DNA of 64,000 bases, from NCBI GenBank assembly GCA_004794655.1, contig SMMW01000605.1, positions 1,828,001-1,892,000 on the forward strand, written 5' to 3'. Both the position numbers and the translations under genes were made by a program. A model generated the notes under the pieces. That model was not told the origin of the DNA, did no database searches, and saw nothing but the letters and a program-made list of their open reading frames with translations. Shown one piece after another: positions 35,001-46,454 of this stretch. Position 1 is the first letter of the stretch. Each line of letters opens with the position of its first letter. The DNA is from Marisa cornuarietis. Lineage: Eukaryota > Mollusca > Gastropoda > Architaenioglossa > Ampullariidae.

Positions 35001-38000
35001 TGAAAAAGGGGTAAATACATCCGTCCAAGGGGGTCAAAGCCCCGCTTAGCCTACCGTAAGCATAGGATTAAGCACTTGACAGAAAGTGGGCTTGGCCTTG
35101 GCCGTGAGAATATCAAAATTACATGCCCTGTCAGAAGACTCCAACACTTTTGAGCAGATGGATCCATACAGTTGCTCACTGACCTGTTGTTCCTGGCAAA
35201 GAACTGGCTTTCTCATGTGAACCCCTGGCCCAAAGTGATCCAGCCCTTGCCCTCCTCAGAGCATGAGGATCCAGCTCAGATACAAGAAACAGTGAGAGCC
35301 CTCTGAGAGAAGGATGATCCCAAGAATTTCAGCTCGGTCTTTATCCTGCTAGATCAATGCATTCCATAGGTTAAAAAGTGCAATTGTGGCAAGCCTGGCC
35401 TTTATGTGGAATGTCGCTCTCACAGGCATCATGACTCCTGTGGGGTGGCATTTAGACTCCACCTTTGGGGTATTCTACCTCCATAACATGTCTGCATATT
35501 CAGCCATCCTACATCTCTTCGGCCCGATTTCAGGTGCTCAACATGTTATGGCTTAATTCTACAGGTGGAAGGTGGGTGAGTGAGGGTGGTTGGCAGAGCC
35601 GTCCTCCTCATAGTTATTTTTCTATGGTCAGGTCATGTGGTAAAGTTAAAGAAGAAATAAAATTTTTATTCCAAATTGTCTTTCTTCGATACTTACCAGG
35701 CAACCTGACATGGATACCCTCCCAGCCGTTCACACTTCTGCCTTGAGGTTTGATGAAAAAACTGCTGAACCCACATGGAAGGGTGTTTTTTTTAATAGTC
35801 TGAGGGCATCACTGGGCTTAAGGGGAAGAGCACTCTAGCTTAAGCTGCTCTAGCTGCTGTTTCCCTCTTGCTCAAGGCAAAATTTGCTTGGTTAAAGAGT
35901 AGTTATAGCCCCTAACTCAATATGGTCACCTCCCTTACAGACGATGTCTCCATTAGTTGCCACATTTTGGCTAGTTTTAAAAAAACTAAACAAAATAACT
36001 ATATATCACAAAAATATAATTTTGAATTAGTTTTAATGTCACATTTAGCAGAAATGAACTGTTTTACTTTGAGGAAGTAGTATGTTTTTTTTTTTTATAT
36101 AGAAAATTCACATATATCAGCATACCCGAAACTGCCTTTCAGATTCTTATTTCGGAAGTGAAAACTTGGTATTTACGTAAAATGTTCCAGTTATACACAA
36201 GTAAACTTTTTTCATCCTAATGTGAATAAATATTATCCAGAATCAGGAAAATCATAAGATACACAGTAATTTGGCTGATTTTGCCAATGAAACTGACAGG
36301 AAACGGGGGAACATTGACCCATGTATTCTCTCATTTTTTGCTATACCACAAAGAATTTACATTTGTAAAAGACCGGATATCCAGTCATACAAACCAAGGG
36401 AAGTAACTTGTAGAGAAGTGATTCAGCTTAACTTGTAAAGAAGTGATTCAGCTTTACAGTGAGCTATTTGTTGTTCCTGTACCATTAACCATTCGTGAAT
36501 TTAAAAAATAATAAAAGCACTGTGTGTGGTGTGACTTCTTAAACAAGGCGACCCACCAAAACTATGGTCAGGTCGTCTGGTAAGTATGGACCAAATTTAC
36601 AATTAAAATTTTATTTCCTAGGGAAAAGCACACGTAACACACACACACACACACACATACTCTTTCTCACTCAATCATTCTCACTTGCATACACAAGAGA
36701 TGAGAAATAAAATTGAAGTATGATCTGCATATTTTTACAGACCAACAGAAGGGCCGCAGCAACAAAAAGAATAAGAAGAAAAAGCGTCCACGAAGCCTTA
36801 GCCGTGAAATAACAGTAGCACAGGCACAGCAACAAATGTTTGGTGCTTACTTTAAGGTGAACAGCTTTCTTAAATACTTTATCAGAAGAAGCTGTAGTCT
36901 TACTATCTTTGTCAAATTGGTAATTTGTGTGTGATTTGTCATTTTTCACTTTCTGCTACACTTCCATAACTTCATACTACTGTTACTACTGATAGAAGAA
37001 GTATATAGACTTAAAAAGGAATAGCAAGGGAGCTAGACTAAATGATTTACAGATGGGGAAATACTAAGCACTCTCTTTTTGAGCTGGTTTTTCACACAGC
37101 TCTGTAACTTCCATGGGTCTTTACCTGACCACTGCTGCTTGCCAGTTTTAGACCTGACCACTGCTGCATGTCAATTTCAGGCTGTGATGGGGCTGCAGCT
37201 TGATGGCAAGATGAAGCACCGACAGTTTGAGTTTGACAGCGAGGAAGTACGGTACAGTCATCGCTTTGCTCCCTTTGTCAGTGTTGTCACACCATCCATG
37301 ATACATTATGCTCAGTACAAGGTAGGCAGCTCTGTTAATTGCATAGTTTCACACTAAACCACTGTTTCATGTTGGCTGTAGTCACAACAGGCTTTCAAAA
37401 CTTTTTATCACAATCTTCTTGGATATTAAAAATGCATTTGAAAATATGCTATCATTATTTTCTGCATGGTCTACTTAAGGGTGAAATATGCCACTTTGTG
37501 TACCCTTTAGTATTTGCGTTGTTTTATTGGATAAACAAATATATATACATATATATATATATATAATATGACTCCAGCCTTACAATTACATAGTTTGATT
37601 GTGTCATAGGACATGTCAGACCTTTCACACAATGGCATTGAACCTGCTCCAGAAGATCTGTATGGTGCATCTTGCAAAGGTTTCCATCAAGCAAAATGTC
37701 TGCTAGAGTCCCTGCTGATGCAAACAGAGGAGGTGAGGAGTGTAGAGTGAATAGCATGGTGTGTGATCTTTCTCCTCACTTTCCTTCATCACTGTCTTCA
37801 TATCCCTACAGTGGACCTAGAAGCTGTCATCCTAGAAAAAATGTGTGTAGCCAGTCATTAACAATACTGCTGTAAAAGATAAATCAGAAGACGATGAGAT
37901 GCATAAAAATTAGATTGTAAAAATTTGTCACACCCCAGAGATTTGTGATGATGTTAATGTAATAGGTCCAGTCTCTCCTGCGGGTCGCAAAGACAAACTT

Positions 38001-38438
38001 TGTGGTCATGAAGCTGCTGGTCAGCGGACACAAGAAAGAGTCAGTGGTCAGTATATCTCATTTTCTCTTGCTTGAGGTCAGAAGAATGAAATCAATGTCT
38101 GTGCTGTCAGAGATAGTTATTCGGGGCTATTGCTTGGAGGTGGCATGTGCGTTCAAATACAAAAAATAAGTTAATTTTTATATAGTATTATTGTGACAAT
38201 ATTTGATTTATGGGTGTTCTCGGATTGTGGTTTAGTTTTGGATTGTGCATTTAGATGATTCAGTAAAAAATGGGTGCAATGGGCATTTGATGAATATACT
38301 CAAATTCTTACACTGGTTTTAATTAGGTTATTGGAAAGGCATAGTGTTTGGCTTGTTAATTTTTTTTCTTTTTAACAGGACCCACCAGAATTTGATTTTG
38401 GACAACATAAGGTGTACCCAGTTATCAAAGTGGTGTGA
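23079..38438 (+). CDS. NAA35: N-alpha-acetyltransferase 35, NatC auxiliary subunit (MAK10 homologue)
   Basis: Eighteen coding exons: 23079-23203, 23675-23789, 24285-24359, 28045-28212, 28367-28477, 28673-28732, 29055-29138, 29553-29670, 30073-30251, 32082-32141, 32629-32735, 33012-33177, 33549-33813, 36741-36856, 37181-37321, 37610-37732, 37966-38046, 38379-38438. All have GT/AG borders, phases agree, and the join gives 717 residues with no stop; known NAA35 proteins are about 725. Family blocks include [20 protein letters not shown] (exon 2), [20 protein letters not shown] (exon 4), [18 protein letters not shown] (exon 9), [11 protein letters not shown] (exon 12), CLGTWVLYH (exon 13), a Lys-rich stretch then SREIT (exon 14), YSHRFAPF (exon 15) and [14 protein letters not shown] (exon 18). 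In known NatC it scaffolds NAA30 and NAA38 and binds ribosomes for acetylation of Met-hydrophobic N-termini. Residue-level splice calls are by eye. Confidence 0.95.
23821..24095 (-). mobile_element. retroposon with (TAA)n end, family A copy 2, in NAA35 intron 2
   Basis: (TAA)n then GATTTTTATAGCGCATATTC; the first 145 bp match 11048-11190 at about 85 percent by eye. After 23965 the sequence (ATTTCAAAGCCATGGCAATG...) differs from copy 1. Orientation is - strand with the microsatellite at its 3' end. Right limit approximate. Confidence 0.65.
24373..24573. repeat. 201-bp MITE-like unit at the left end of the hAT element
   Basis: Begins at the hAT left TIR and ends with GGGCGTCACAAGAAACAAGG then TTAAGAAACGCTG, close to the true right end at 27350-27422 over about 75 bp. 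Thus a complete pair of hAT ends exists inside the left 201 bp. The bases after it (CCTTAGAT) do not match the TSD, so it is a nested copy or internal duplication of the right end. Confidence 0.6.
25074..26959 (+). pseudogene. hAT transposase (ZBED-like), two frameshifts
   Basis: Begins [14 protein letters not shown]. Order: an N-terminal basic region; a BED-type zinc finger (CVVCLAVL, then LRRHLETRH); an RNase-H-like catalytic part with LQLDEATD and [11 protein letters not shown]; and the C-terminal hAT dimerisation block ([19 protein letters not shown]) ending at the stop 26957-26959. Near 25522 about two bases are lost (ATCGGA to GTCATT), moving to frame +1; near 26150-26165 it shifts again before [11 protein letters not shown]. 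If these are real and not assembly errors, the protein is dead. It would be about 620 residues. Related domesticated genes in vertebrates are ZBED5 and FAM200; here the intact TIRs and TSD say transposon, not host gene. Confidence 0.9.
30360..31518. mobile_element. TTAA-flanked element in NAA35 intron 9, possibly piggyBac-like and non-autonomous
   Basis: TTAA at 30360-30363 is followed by CCCTCTTAGCAC. The right end is GCGCTAGCCAGTGAGGG followed by TTAA at 31515-31518. Read inward both ends start CCCTC and share TAGC, a weak inverted repeat. TTAA duplication with CCC ends is the piggyBac pattern (Kolobok also uses TTAA). Interior of 1,151 bp has two similar CTGGGGACTGATG-like phrases (about 31100 and 31230) and no transposase. 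Confidence 0.45.
33951..35650. repeat. inverted-repeat element 1 in NAA35 intron 13
   Basis: CTTTAATTTTACCAGACAAC at the left and its approximate reverse complement (GGTCAGGTCATGTGGTAAAG) at 35629-35648 bracket about 1.7 kb. The interior holds a perfect 14-bp palindrome (TGGCGAATTCGCCA, 34139-34152) and a CCCTCCCTGG / CCAGGGAGGG pair (34132, 34741). No protein recognised. Ends are approximate and no TSD was found. Confidence 0.45.
35650..36622. repeat. inverted-repeat element 2 in NAA35 intron 13
   Basis: The left end (about 35652-35713: AAATAAAATTTTTATTCC ... ATACTTACCAGGCAACCTG) and right end (36562-36622: CAGGTCGTCTGGTAAGTAT ... AATTAAAATTTTATTTCC) form a long imperfect inverted repeat of about 60 bp. 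The terminal motif matches that of element 1, so the two belong to one family. No coding capacity. Confidence 0.5.
37123..37180 (+). repeat. 29-bp tandem duplication covering the exon-15 acceptor of NAA35
   Basis: ACCTGACCACTGCTGCTTGC at 37123 and ACCTGACCACTGCTGCATGT at 37152 start two 29-bp copies. The first ends TTTTAG and the second TTTCAG, the acceptor used here. The upstream AG would add 29 nt and an immediate stop (ACC TGA). Confidence 0.85.
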
Positions 38439-38930
38439 ACACTTGCACAGTAAGGGATAAAGAACTTTCTTCTGGAGTTGACTACTTGGTGCAGTTTTAG
38501 AAGAGCGGTGTTATAGAGGGTATGTCTGTTGTCTGCTGTGATCACAATCTTTGGCTCATGTGTCAAAAGTGGGAGTCACTGTGATAGACATTTTGACTTT
38601 CCTTACCCTACTCCATCCACCAAATGTTCCACTCAGTTCATTGAGAATTGTGAGTGAGGTTTTTTGTAAAAGATGATTCAGCTAGGAACTGTTTGCTTTT
38701 GTTGTTTTTCATTTAATTTTATTAAAATGGTTTATAAAACAGTTTAAGTGTGTCGCTTTTCTTTTGACTAATACAGTAAAACTTCCCTATTAAGACTTGA
38801 TAAAATCCATCAAAATCAGGTCATAAAAGCTCTTAGTAGCTAGATTAACCAGTTTGCTTTCATTCTGTGAACCATGACTTCAAAAAACCTATAAAATTAA
38901 CTTCATTCATTTAGATATTGACAATAAAGC
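38439..38930 (+). terminator. NAA35: NAA35 3' untranslated region with poly(A) signals
   Basis: After the TGA, ATTAAA occurs at 38721-38726 and AATAAA at 38923-38928, followed by T-rich sequence. Another AATAAA is near 39400. The end used is not known. Confidence 0.45.
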
Positions 38931-41900
38931 TTTTAAAACTATATCATAGGATTTTTCTTTGTTGCTTACGTATTCTACAATTGTTACACTTGAATGAAAC
39001 TAAGAGCATTCGATTAATGCACGTGTACAGTGGTAGACAAAGATGCTGTCTTAAAATGATTTCCACAAAAAAAGTCAGTCGCTTTTGTTCTTTTGTTTTT
39101 AACAAATATGTGACTTCTGCAAAAGGTTGTTAATGAAACACAATTAACTGATGTGCATTTGTAAAGAAAGAGCCAACAATGAATGGAGGAAGGGTCGTTT
39201 GGATCTAAACCATATTACACCAGCCATTTCAACCTCCCACCTGACTCAAATCAACACCACCGTATCAACCCACCTATGACCACATCTCATTCTAACACTG
39301 AAAGTTGAATCAATCTAGGCTAAATGAATGTCCAACCAGTGAAACCTGTTTTATTTTAAACTCAGCATCTGCATGTATATTTAATATGATACTCGAAAGA
39401 ATAAATGGTGACAAAGCTTTTTTTTTTTAAAAAGATTGATTAAAGTGAAAATTGAGCTTATGCACATGGAGAGATTTGTTCTCTGAATGCATTTTGTCAG
39501 CTAGTTATTTTTGTTGAATAAGAGGCGGATGAGCTCCACCTAGCTATGCCCTTGCTCATGAAAGGCGGGTGCACAGGTGGCGTCGGTCGCCTGTGCAGTC
39601 GAGGTAGGATTTCCTACGGACTAGTCCCTGTTTCCTCCCCCCGCCCCCCAACGAGGAGGTTTCCTCTTCACGGTGCGGTCTGAACTTGTTCGAATGCATA
39701 GCTCTTTTGGTAATCTTGGATGTCAGTAGCTACTTGGTGATGAATGACTTTTGGGACTATGCTTATTCAACTTTTGGTGTTAGGATGATGTAGTCTTATG
39801 TGGGACAATATGGTCATGGTGGGGTCAATCTGACTTGGGGAAAAGGGTTGATATGGCTGGAGCAATATATGGTTTGGGTCAAAATGACCCAATGAAAAAA
39901 GTCTCTAGGGAAGAAGTCTCTTTTAAAACATGTTTTTCCAACATACTATTTCTGCACAAAACAAAGTCAAAATAAAACACTGTCGGTTGTTAAGGCACAC
40001 TGGGGAGGTAGTCGTAACAAAGATAACGTTTACGTAGCCAAATACGTTTGTGAAAAAATTTTGGGTCATCTAAGAGGGAAATTAAGGTCTTAACTCTCTT
40101 AAAAATATATTGGCCAGAGACGGTATGTTCTTTTTATAAAAGATTCCGTCTTTTTTTTTCACTAAAACCGGAGCTAATAAACTGACAATTCTAGAGAGTG
40201 TTTATTTATGCATGTTACATTTTTCTTAAATCCTGCATAAAGAAGACATGCAATAGCCTTTCGCCATATAAATTTCACATTAAATAATTTTTTAATAGTT
40301 TAATTGTATTACAATTGACAATATATTGATATTGGACATTATAACATGACAAACTACAACTCTGTTCCAACACCAATGTACATACTGTATACAGAAAGAC
40401 TGATCTGATCTTAAAAGCTACACGAATGAGAATACAATTGTGACTAGTCTATAATGACATACAGCACATACTACTCGTGGTCTTATAAAACACCAAGAAA
40501 TTTCTCAAGGTAAATCTATAGTGGGTACATATGAAGAGAAAATGTGCCAAAAAAAAGTACAACACAAAAATAATAAATTCATAAGTCACAGTCAATTTCT
40601 GCTGAAGGACAGGCATGATAATACAGCACACCTAAACATCGTAGCCTCATTTGAAACAGTACTCAAAATATTCACATTGTGCAAAAGTGTGCACACATGC
40701 ACCCAAAAGACTACTGTAAGTTACACCTAGAAATATGTCTTAACACACTAGATGAAAACATCTAAAGTAGTCACATCCACAACAGCTAGACTGGAGAGCT
40801 TAGTCTTCTTTGACTTTTTGAAACAATAATAAGATTTGTAACTTTATAAGGCTTTCAACAAAAAAAACCCCCAGCTATCATCTTGTGCAGTTTATTTTTC
40901 ACTCTTCCCTTGAAATCAAATGTTTGGGGTTTTAACTAGTTCCCCTTATTTACAAATTTGAGAACAGTTCTTTAAACTGGGCTGCTGCCTCAAACATGGG
41001 AAGAATATACTGTTCAAAGAAAAACATAATGGAAGGAGAGAAAATCAAAAGCCGTGTTAGTGGCAAGAAATAAAAGTGAGGTGATCCTCTAGACACCTCT
41101 ATACTTTATACTTCCACATAGTTTTTCAAGTTCACTTCCAGTGCATGTAAATACTATCTAGACATAAAACTTTCAAAAAATAAGAAAAAAAAGCCTTAAG
41201 GTCTGTTTTCCAGAAGCACTAAATTTGCTATTTGCATATGTGTGTGTAGTGTGCACCGAGTAGCTTCTAGCTGGAACATAGTATAATATCAGAATTAGTA
41301 TTATTTTTACCCACATACTATTTAAAATTTTTACAAATGCATTTACTTACATGGTGTAAAATTCATTGTTTTGTGTACTGGGATTAATTTTTGTCATCAT
41401 TTTTTGTTCCAATGTTCTAGTCTGTAATATTCTCTAAAACCAAACCAAACAATATCTTACAAAGGAATCAAATGCAAAAAGAATTTAATCATTCACAAAC
41501 TGCTACTACAGGGCTTGAAAACAACTGCCATTTTTACCCTACAGACACAAATAGCACCCTCTCCATTATTTCTATGTATCATGGAAAGGATCAACACAAT
41601 TTCCTGCAACATGCAGCCAAGCAAGCAAGCAAACCATTCATAAATAGGAAATGTGAAATTTGCCAGACAAATGTTTCATCCTGTAGCTCTCCTGGGGCTG
41701 TATTTATGGGTAAGAAGTACAGTACTTTCTGAGTCTGCTGTAGCTGTGGCCTGTATGTACAGTTCCATCAAAACAGAACATCTCCCTTCAATACCCACAA
41801 CAAAATGAAACTTCCCTACTGGTACATTTGAAGGTGAGCTATAATAATGTACCACTGTTAACAGTAGTGATATGTACAATATAAATGATGGTAGTCACAT

Positions 41901-44900
41901 CTGTTTCTTGGGCATAAAGCAAAATAACTTTGGAAGAAACAAATGCAAAAAAAAAAAAAAAATGAGGTGCTACTAGGATGACTTATTAAGATAGCATGAG
42001 GTGAACAGTGATCAGTCAGGAGGAATCTTGTTTGTATCAGGAGTGCATGTTCTAAATTGTCAAGAATGTCACATTACCCGTACCAACAATTTAACTGGAT
42101 GATGAAAACGTCTAAGCATTACAAGTCAGTCATTTGTTTTTGACAGTGATTGTCCAGAGTAGGCAAAAACCAAAAAAAGCACCAAACGTCTCAGAAACAA
42201 AGGCACTGCAAGACAGAGCAAAGCAGCCTAGTCTTGCACAAGTTTAATCTGCATCTTGAACTAATAAAACCAAGATTTTCTAGGTGCTGTATGTCAACTT
42301 TGGTAGTTCTATACCATATCACAGGTCTGAATTAAGCCCCAGTAGTCCCAGATTTGAAGACTCACACACATGGCAATCTTCGTCAGCTTGGATTACCAGA
42401 TTGACATACAGATGCCACATGCTGATTCTGCCTGATGTTCAACAGCCTGCACTATCCTGGCTTCAGATTAAAGGGTCATGCGCAGGGTTATCAGCATCCA
42501 ACAAAATGGACCATCCAGTTTAGTCATGAGACTTAGAAACAACTAGAAATTCTTTCAATCTTCAAAATCACAACAAGAAATGCCGAGGCAGTGCACTATC
42601 TTGAAAATATATAAGCTTTCTTAAAAACAAGTAGTTATACCAGCACTTTACATTTTAAGTATGCTAGACTACGCCCAGAAGGTGCACACACAAAAAGCCT
42701 AAAAATAAAAGAGAAAAAATATCTCCAATGGCCAGACTGTTCCTTGATATTAATAAACAAATCTTATGAAGAAAATGTTCCTTTTGACCAGGATCATTTG
42801 CAAAATACAACCAGGAATTTTTACGGAAAAGCTAAGTACAACACAAAATATCCTACACATATCTACATCTATGTACATGCACGGCCTACCCATACATACA
42901 AACACACATTAGGATCAAATGAAGTTTGCTACAACGCTTTAACACTACAATCATGATGATGTACTGGAAAGCGTTTGCAATTAAAATTATGTGTGAACAA
43001 AGTGTACAAATAAATATTTAATATGTTAATACCCAAATATGGAGCTACACAAAAATATACATGCAAAAATTTAAGATGAAAATAATGGTACTTGCACAGG
43101 CTGAATACCGTTATCTGTATAACCGTGACACCACAAAATAATGTCCCAGTCAGAAAAATACTGACTACAGTGTACCTTGCACATCATTTGTAATCCACAA
43201 CATATGTCTGTAGACTACAGTGCTTTGCACAAGTGTAACAAGAATACAGCATGACATATCTGCAACCATCAAAGCACTCAAATCTTACACAATCACCTTA
43301 ACATAAACATGCACATATGACCAATGTCTGGAAGCAGCTTTGTACACATTCAATACGATAAACTTGGGGAACAGCAATAACATTATTTTTGGCACAACGT
43401 TAGTATAGTGCCACTGTCATCACTGCCATGACAAATGGTGGAGTAGTAACAACATTCAGTTAACATCTCAACCTCAAATCTACCCATGACCCTAAATAAT
43501 TATTTCAGGTGATTCTATCTGACTAAATAAAATTTCTCTTATGTACATAGTGGTGCCAGATTTAAGTTGTACATTTAAAAAAAAAAATCAAACACTTCAC
43601 AAACATCTACAATCAAGGATGAATGACAATCATGTAGCAGAAAGAGCCACGGTATAAATTTTCTTGGCTCTTGAAAGAAGTCAAATTTTAAACTGCTCTT
43701 TGTCTCCTGTGTGACTATGCTTCAAGAATTATTACATTTAATAATTACAGGTCAATGGAGATGATGCTATATTTAAATGGGCTTCATTTCTAAATGTTAT
43801 TGGATTTCTATTAAATATTAATTCATTTGTAAAGAAGTGCATCCCTATAAAATTTAAAAAAAAATATAAGCACCCAACATGACTTGCCATTTTTGACATC
43901 ACACACCTCAATGCCATATCTTTTATACATGTAGCTTCTGATCAAAATCAGTCATGATACATGATACACTTAGCTGCCATAAGGATCCCTAACCCAGAGC
44001 ACCTGACAAATAAGATGGAATGAACAAATGTTTAAAATTCAGTCTGAAAGTTGCAGCTCTAAACTTTTCCCCCCAGACTGAATAACATTCGATTTTAAGA
44101 GCTTTTATTAATTTCCTCATTGCTTCAATTCTCTGCTGCAAGAAACCACGAAGACAAAAACTGGTGAACAGATTGAGAAGTTATGCTTTTATGTCTTCTG
44201 TACACCTCATAGTTTTTGCCTAATGTAAATTACAGATGTGTTGATGGACATGGATGAAGGGGATGAATGGTGGTCTATTTTCATCAAAATCCGGAAACAT
44301 TTTTTGATGCTCATGCATATGTGCAAGTGCATGCATACCCACACAAAAACACAATGGGACACAAGTATACACACTCATTCACACAAAGTTTCTGCTTGCA
44401 TATACAAACAAATTTTGTGCAACTTCTTGTATGAAAAAAGAAAATTATCTAAAATATTTTTTAGAGATCTCCAGGAGCTGCTTTATTCTGCTATTAAAGT
44501 GCATCTTTCTTCCTGCAGATACAGCTGACAACTAGTTAGACATTAAAGAAACTTAGAGTTCACTTAAACCCCATGTTAATCTGCAATTGTTTTTCCTCTA
44601 CTGTACTGATTTCACACAACTTTAACTATTTCGACTGCTTGCAAAAAAAAAAAAAGTATCAACAACCAAAGCCACCTCACAAGATGCAATATATCATTTA
44701 ACCATCATCAATATTATTTACTCAGAATTTCTGAAACTCTGCAATAAAAAAAAACTGTACAATAATCTTCAGTTAAAATTTATATACAATTAAAACAAGC
44801 ATGCCTGCTCTATCACTATTATAAATAGTCAGATACTAAATGAACATCAAAAGCAATGCCACTGCTCTCAAAATGGAAACATTTGTATCTTTCTTGCTCT

Positions 44901-46454
44901 CAGTGACAGCTTAATGTGCACTTTGTTTTCCCTTTTTGTGATCAGGATGCAGTGTTGTCTAAAATTAATCCTTTTCCACTTTCTGAACATCCAGAAACTG
45001 CCTCACACAGCATATAAATGATGCAGGCTTTGCTCCTGTTCTGCCTCTTTGCTCTACAAGCCTTCCAATCACCACCATCATTGCAAGCAATTTAAAGCAG
45101 AAAAGTCAGTTGCTTATAACAACAGCTAATATAATGAGCTTATGTCATCACTTGAACCATAGTGTCAGAGCCATTTGACTGGTAATTTATAATACATATT
45201 TTCACCTCTCACATCACTGCCTTTTTCGTGTCAGTGAAGATATTTTTCCAAGAACCAATTTTAGTGCAATGAATGGTTTTCACCAATGATGTATACTTCT
45301 TACAATTACACCTAGAATTCAATGTTTTCACAAAAACCTGAGTTACAAAACTAAATAGATTTGTCCACATTGCATATCCATTTTCTAAGCTATCATAAAA
45401 GCACTGGCGTGGGCTGATGAAATTCCTCACAACCATAAAAGCACTGGTGTGGGCTGATGAAATTCCTCAATGTCTGTTCCTTTGCCCTGATTGCAATGTA
45501 TGAACATGCAGTGCATGGTACATTATCTGACCAGCAGGAAGTGAATGCTGGAAGACAATGAGGACAATATGGTTTGCTTATTTATAAAATGCCTGAAAAG
45601 AAAGTGGATGAAAGTGAACTGTTTGACACAAAGTCATAGTGATACTTATCACATTAAATGGATTTATTTTGTTTTTAAACTACCTATAATAATCAGGCAA
45701 TGCTATTTAATATGCTTATGGTACACAAATCCCTGAACCATGCAGTTCCTCTAAAATAATGGCCATGGTGGATACAAGTGTGTGTATGTGTGTGCACGTG
45801 CATCTGTTACAGTGCATGTAAGAAAACACTTACTCCCTCTCCCATCTAGTGCAACATTTCCTGGTTAACAGTAAAAAGAATGCAAAGACTCCTCCATTAA
45901 TTTTAAGGAGTGTTCCTTTTTCCCATATAAAACTGTACAGGCAGTCAAGCAGAATAGAAAATGGGGATCACACAATGGCACAGAATGTTAAGAGATCAGA
46001 ATCACTTAAACAGGCATATGTTCACAAATGTGTATATATCATTACACTGCACTTGTTTCATAGTTTAAGACTTTCATCCATGAGTTAAATAACAGATGAC
46101 AGACTTTTAAATTATAATCAGAACCAAAGCCTCATGCAGCAATATTCCACATTTATATCTCATCTATATATAAATCAACTTTTTTCTGAGTTACACGTTT
46201 TTTTTAAAGAAACATCTGAAGATATAAACAGGATGCTGGTGGGGAAAATTTGCAAAACATTCTAATTAACAAATGACTGAAAATATCAAAAAAAGATTGC
46301 TACAGTAAAGACTGCAAAATACAACAAAAATACTACAAATAAACAGTTGTTGTGAATACAGGAAGATGCAGTAATTCGAAAAGAAAATAAATCCTAAAGA
46401 ACTGTAAACAAAGGCCAGGCATCATCAGGTTCTGACAACCAATACCCACACCTT
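38931..46454. other. convergent intergenic space, probably including a long 3' UTR of the zinc-finger gene
   Basis: No protein-coding exon was recognised on either strand. Poly(A) signals for the - strand (TTTATT on +) occur at 45663-45668, 44104, 40884 and 40201-40206. If the last is used, the zinc-finger mRNA has a 3' UTR of about 6 kb. A GC-rich island at 39520-39690 stands out from AT-rich surroundings and looks like a repeat fragment; it contains the near palindrome TGCACAGGTGGCG / CGCCTGTGCA. Confidence 0.4.
45394..45469. repeat. 40-bp-period tandem duplication
   Basis: CATAAAAGCACTGGYGTGGG plus 16 further bases occurs at 45394-45429 and 45434-45469 with a single C/T difference. Confidence 0.9.

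Noticed and set aside
39520..39690. GC-rich patch as a tRNA or structured RNA
   Set aside because: It has a near palindrome but no tRNA boxes or clear cloverleaf; more likely a repeat fragment.
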